From NCBI GenBank assembly GCA_048498555.1, contig JBEHXT010000001.1:248001-312000 (forward strand): 64,000 bases of DNA, written 5' to 3'. The stretch is from Danxiaibacter sp048498555 (lineage in GTDB: Bacteria; Bacteroidota; Bacteroidia; Chitinophagales; Chitinophagaceae). The position numbers and the translations under genes are program-made. The notes under the pieces were generated by a model, which did no database searches, was not told the DNA's origin, and saw nothing but the letters and a program-made list of their open reading frames with translations. Shown piece after piece: positions 62,521-64,000 of the stretch (positions are counted from its first letter, which is position 1; each line of letters begins with the position of its first letter).

Positions 62521-63327
62521 TTATTCTTTTGAAGCCTCTACAATGAGCGCCTGCAGTGGCGTAGCAAAACGCTCTCCGTACTTTTCGGTATAAGTTTGTC
62601 CCAGCTTTTTTACAATAGCCGGCATCAAAGCAGGCGATCTTTCAGACAAGTGATTGAATAATGGTGTTCCATACACCATTCCCTGTGCTGCGGCGGTTGC
62701 TTCCACGGCAAATCCTTCTGCTGCGACTGTTGATACTTTTATTTTTGTAAAGCCCGCCTGTCCAAGATCATGTTTAATCACGTCTGCATCACAATAAGAA
62801 AAAGGCAGGTGCATAAAGAGTGGCGTTTTTTCAGGAAAAAATTCCGTCATCACTTCCTGAACAGTTTCTGAAGCCGGATTGGCATTCAGCTTATCCCATA
62901 CAGTAAAAAACAACATGCCATTGGGCGACAAAACCCTGTACGCTTCTTTAAACGCTTTCACTTTGTCTTCAAAGAACATCACGCCAAACTGGCTGACAAT
63001 ACATTCAACCAGCCCGTCGTCAAATGGAAGCGCTTGTGCGTCGGCTTCGAAAAAAGCAACATCTCTCAACATTAAATGTTTATGTCTGGCATAGTCGATC
63101 ATTGCGGGATTCAAATCAGTTGCAATAATCCGCGCATCTTCGCGAAGCATTTTTGGAAGAAATTTTGTGAGGCGGCCGGTACCGCAAGCTACTTCAAGTA
63201 TTGAATCGGGAGCCAGTGCTTTTATTCGTTGGGACATAATGATAGCGAATGGCTCAAATAGCATCGGCCCCAGGCAATTATCATAATTAAATGGTATTGT
63301 CCCGGAAAAAGAGGTATTCTCGTCCAT
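62521..63327 (-). CDS. Class I SAM-dependent methyltransferase
   Basis: 268 residues. Motif I ILEVACGTGRLTKFLP near residue 41, ATDLNPAMIDYARHK, ADAQALPFDDGLVECIVSQFG and a YRVLSPNGMLFFTVWDKL tail fit the Methyltransf_11/25 family. The acceptor is unknown. Convergent with the amidase gene (6-base gap); the GSCFA gene lies upstream. Confidence 0.88.
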   Translation of the reverse strand: MDENTSFSGTIPFNYDNCLGPMLFEPFAIIMSQRIKALAPDSILEVACGTGRLTKFLPKMLREDARIIATDLNPAMIDYARHKHLMLRDVAFFEADAQALPFDDGLVECIVSQFGVMFFEDKVKAFKEAYRVLSPNGMLFFTVWDKLNANPASETVQEVMTEFFPEKTPLFMHLPFSYCDADVIKHDLGQAGFTKIKVSTVAAEGFAVEATAAAQGMVYGTPLFNHLSERSPALMPAIVKKLGQTYTEKYGERFATPLQALIVEASKE

Positions 63328-63353
63328 AGGTAACGCTTTCGGTTTTTCAGTGC

Positions 63354-64000
63354 TTACTCTTCTTTAGAAAAATACGCTAATTCCTTAGTAAAATCAATAT
63401 AGCTGTATTCTTTTTGAAGTTCCTGTACCTTTTGCAGCTGCGTAAGCATAAATTGCCGGTGCTGCTGCGAAGACGGATTAAACGGCTTGTGCTGGCGCGC
63501 CATTACTATCTTCCTGATATCTTCCATCAGGCTTTTCGTCTGTTCATTCATGCAGAATTCAGCAAACTTCTCTAATACAAACTGCGTTGCTGAATAGTTA
63601 GGGTGAGCCATATCTATATCATAAAAACGATAATCCCTCAACACATCTATAACCAATTCATACGCCGGGAAATAATAAAGCCTTTCAAATTTATTCACCA
63701 TATGATGAACGGCTTCTATCAGCCTAGCCTTACTCCTGTTATTTTCCATAACGCCATCACGTAAGTGGCGGACAGGGCTTATCGTAAAAATGATCCTGAG
63801 CTTTTTATTGAAATGAAATAAACGGTGTATAGTTGTATCAAGCGTCGTTATGATTTCCTCGATAGTAGAAAGATGCTTGACAAATGTTTGCGCCGGCGCT
63901 TTATGACAGTTTACTACTGGTTTCATGTTTTTTACCAGTTTGTAAACAAAAGCTGAACCCAGCGTGATGATTAGCCAGTCAGCATCTTTAATAAATTCAT
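63354..64000 (-). CDS. GSCFA-domain protein, 5' part outside the window
   Basis: The frame is open from the right edge: FIKDADWLIITLGSAFVYKLV, then NMKPVVNCHKAPAQTF. About 215 codons are visible. RIIFTISPVRHLRDG and HPNYSATQFVLEKF match the GSCFA family, an uncharacterised SGNH-like group. An internal Met at 63926 gives a shorter reading, but the upstream codons carry family sequence, so the gene is truncated by the window. 26 bases separate it from the methyltransferase. Confidence 0.85.
   Translation of the reverse strand, partial: EFIKDADWLIITLGSAFVYKLVKNMKPVVNCHKAPAQTFVKHLSTIEEIITTLDTTIHRLFHFNKKLRIIFTISPVRHLRDGVMENNRSKARLIEAVHHMVNKFERLYYFPAYELVIDVLRDYRFYDIDMAHPNYSATQFVLEKFAEFCMNEQTKSLMEDIRKIVMARQHKPFNPSSQQHRQFMLTQLQKVQELQKEYSYIDFTKELAYFSKEE

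Overview
This window is a chromosomal stretch from a member of the Bacteroidota, most likely Sphingobacteriales or Chitinophagaceae. This is inferred from gene families, not from a marker gene. The signs are TonB-dependent receptors with a carboxypeptidase-regulatory N-terminal domain, a type IX secretion C-terminal sorting domain, DUF5686, WbqC, GSCFA and PepSY-like families, an MoxR/DUF58/DUF4129/DUF4350/SpoIIM/RDD cluster, a LytTR two-component system, and promoter boxes of the Bacteroidota type (TAnnTTTG near -7). I found no rRNA, tRNA, CRISPR array, insertion sequence or phage genes.

Layout, left to right. 1-9.9 kb: the 5' part of an Hsp70 chaperone (HscA-like), a small RDD membrane protein, tyrS, an alpha/beta hydrolase, an OmpR-type two-component pair followed by a TonB receptor, and a SPFH membrane protein with a small Arc-type ribbon-helix-helix protein. 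9.9-15.3 kb: a PepSY-like protein, then a Tat-exported Gfo/Idh/MocA oxidoreductase and a giant HEAT-repeat protein with two 3-keto-disaccharide hydrolase (DUF1080) domains, probably a 3-keto-glycoside pathway. 15.5-16.0 kb: three 171-bp tandem repeats. 16-24 kb: an NfeD-slipin operon, a TlpA-like thioredoxin, a T9SS cargo protein and a tricorn-type S41 protease. 24-30.7 kb: the MoxR cluster with a divergent RDD gene. 30.8-37.7 kb: a TonB receptor, pdhB, a BlaI-M56 (BlaR-like) sensor-protease operon and WbqC. 38-42.6 kb: a small LEA-type lipoprotein, a CBS protein, and a GH95-like glycosidase followed by a LacI regulator. 42.6-49.3 kb: a LytTR two-component pair, an M23 peptidase, an FtsX/MacB permease and an NTF2-like protein. 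49.5-64 kb: arginine decarboxylase, L20 and L35, an MmcQ/YjbR protein, DUF5686, a small membrane protein, penicillin acylase, a BioF-like enzyme, MiaE, a GNAT acetyltransferase, a cell-wall amidase, a methyltransferase and the 3' part of a GSCFA gene.

Two things stand out outside the genes. First, the SPFH-Arc operon has a full consensus promoter (TTTG-N19-TAGATTTG) whose -7 box is overlapped by a double palindrome (two TGATATCA sites 11 bp apart), which looks like an autoregulatory operator. Second, intergenic regions are rich in short repetitive 'word' arrays that recur in both orientations across the window, for example GTGAGGTATCAGG, TTCACTATTCACC, GAACCATATAAG, CACAAAGGCGC and ACGTATAACTTA. 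Several form long inverted repeats that resemble small non-autonomous or structure-forming elements.
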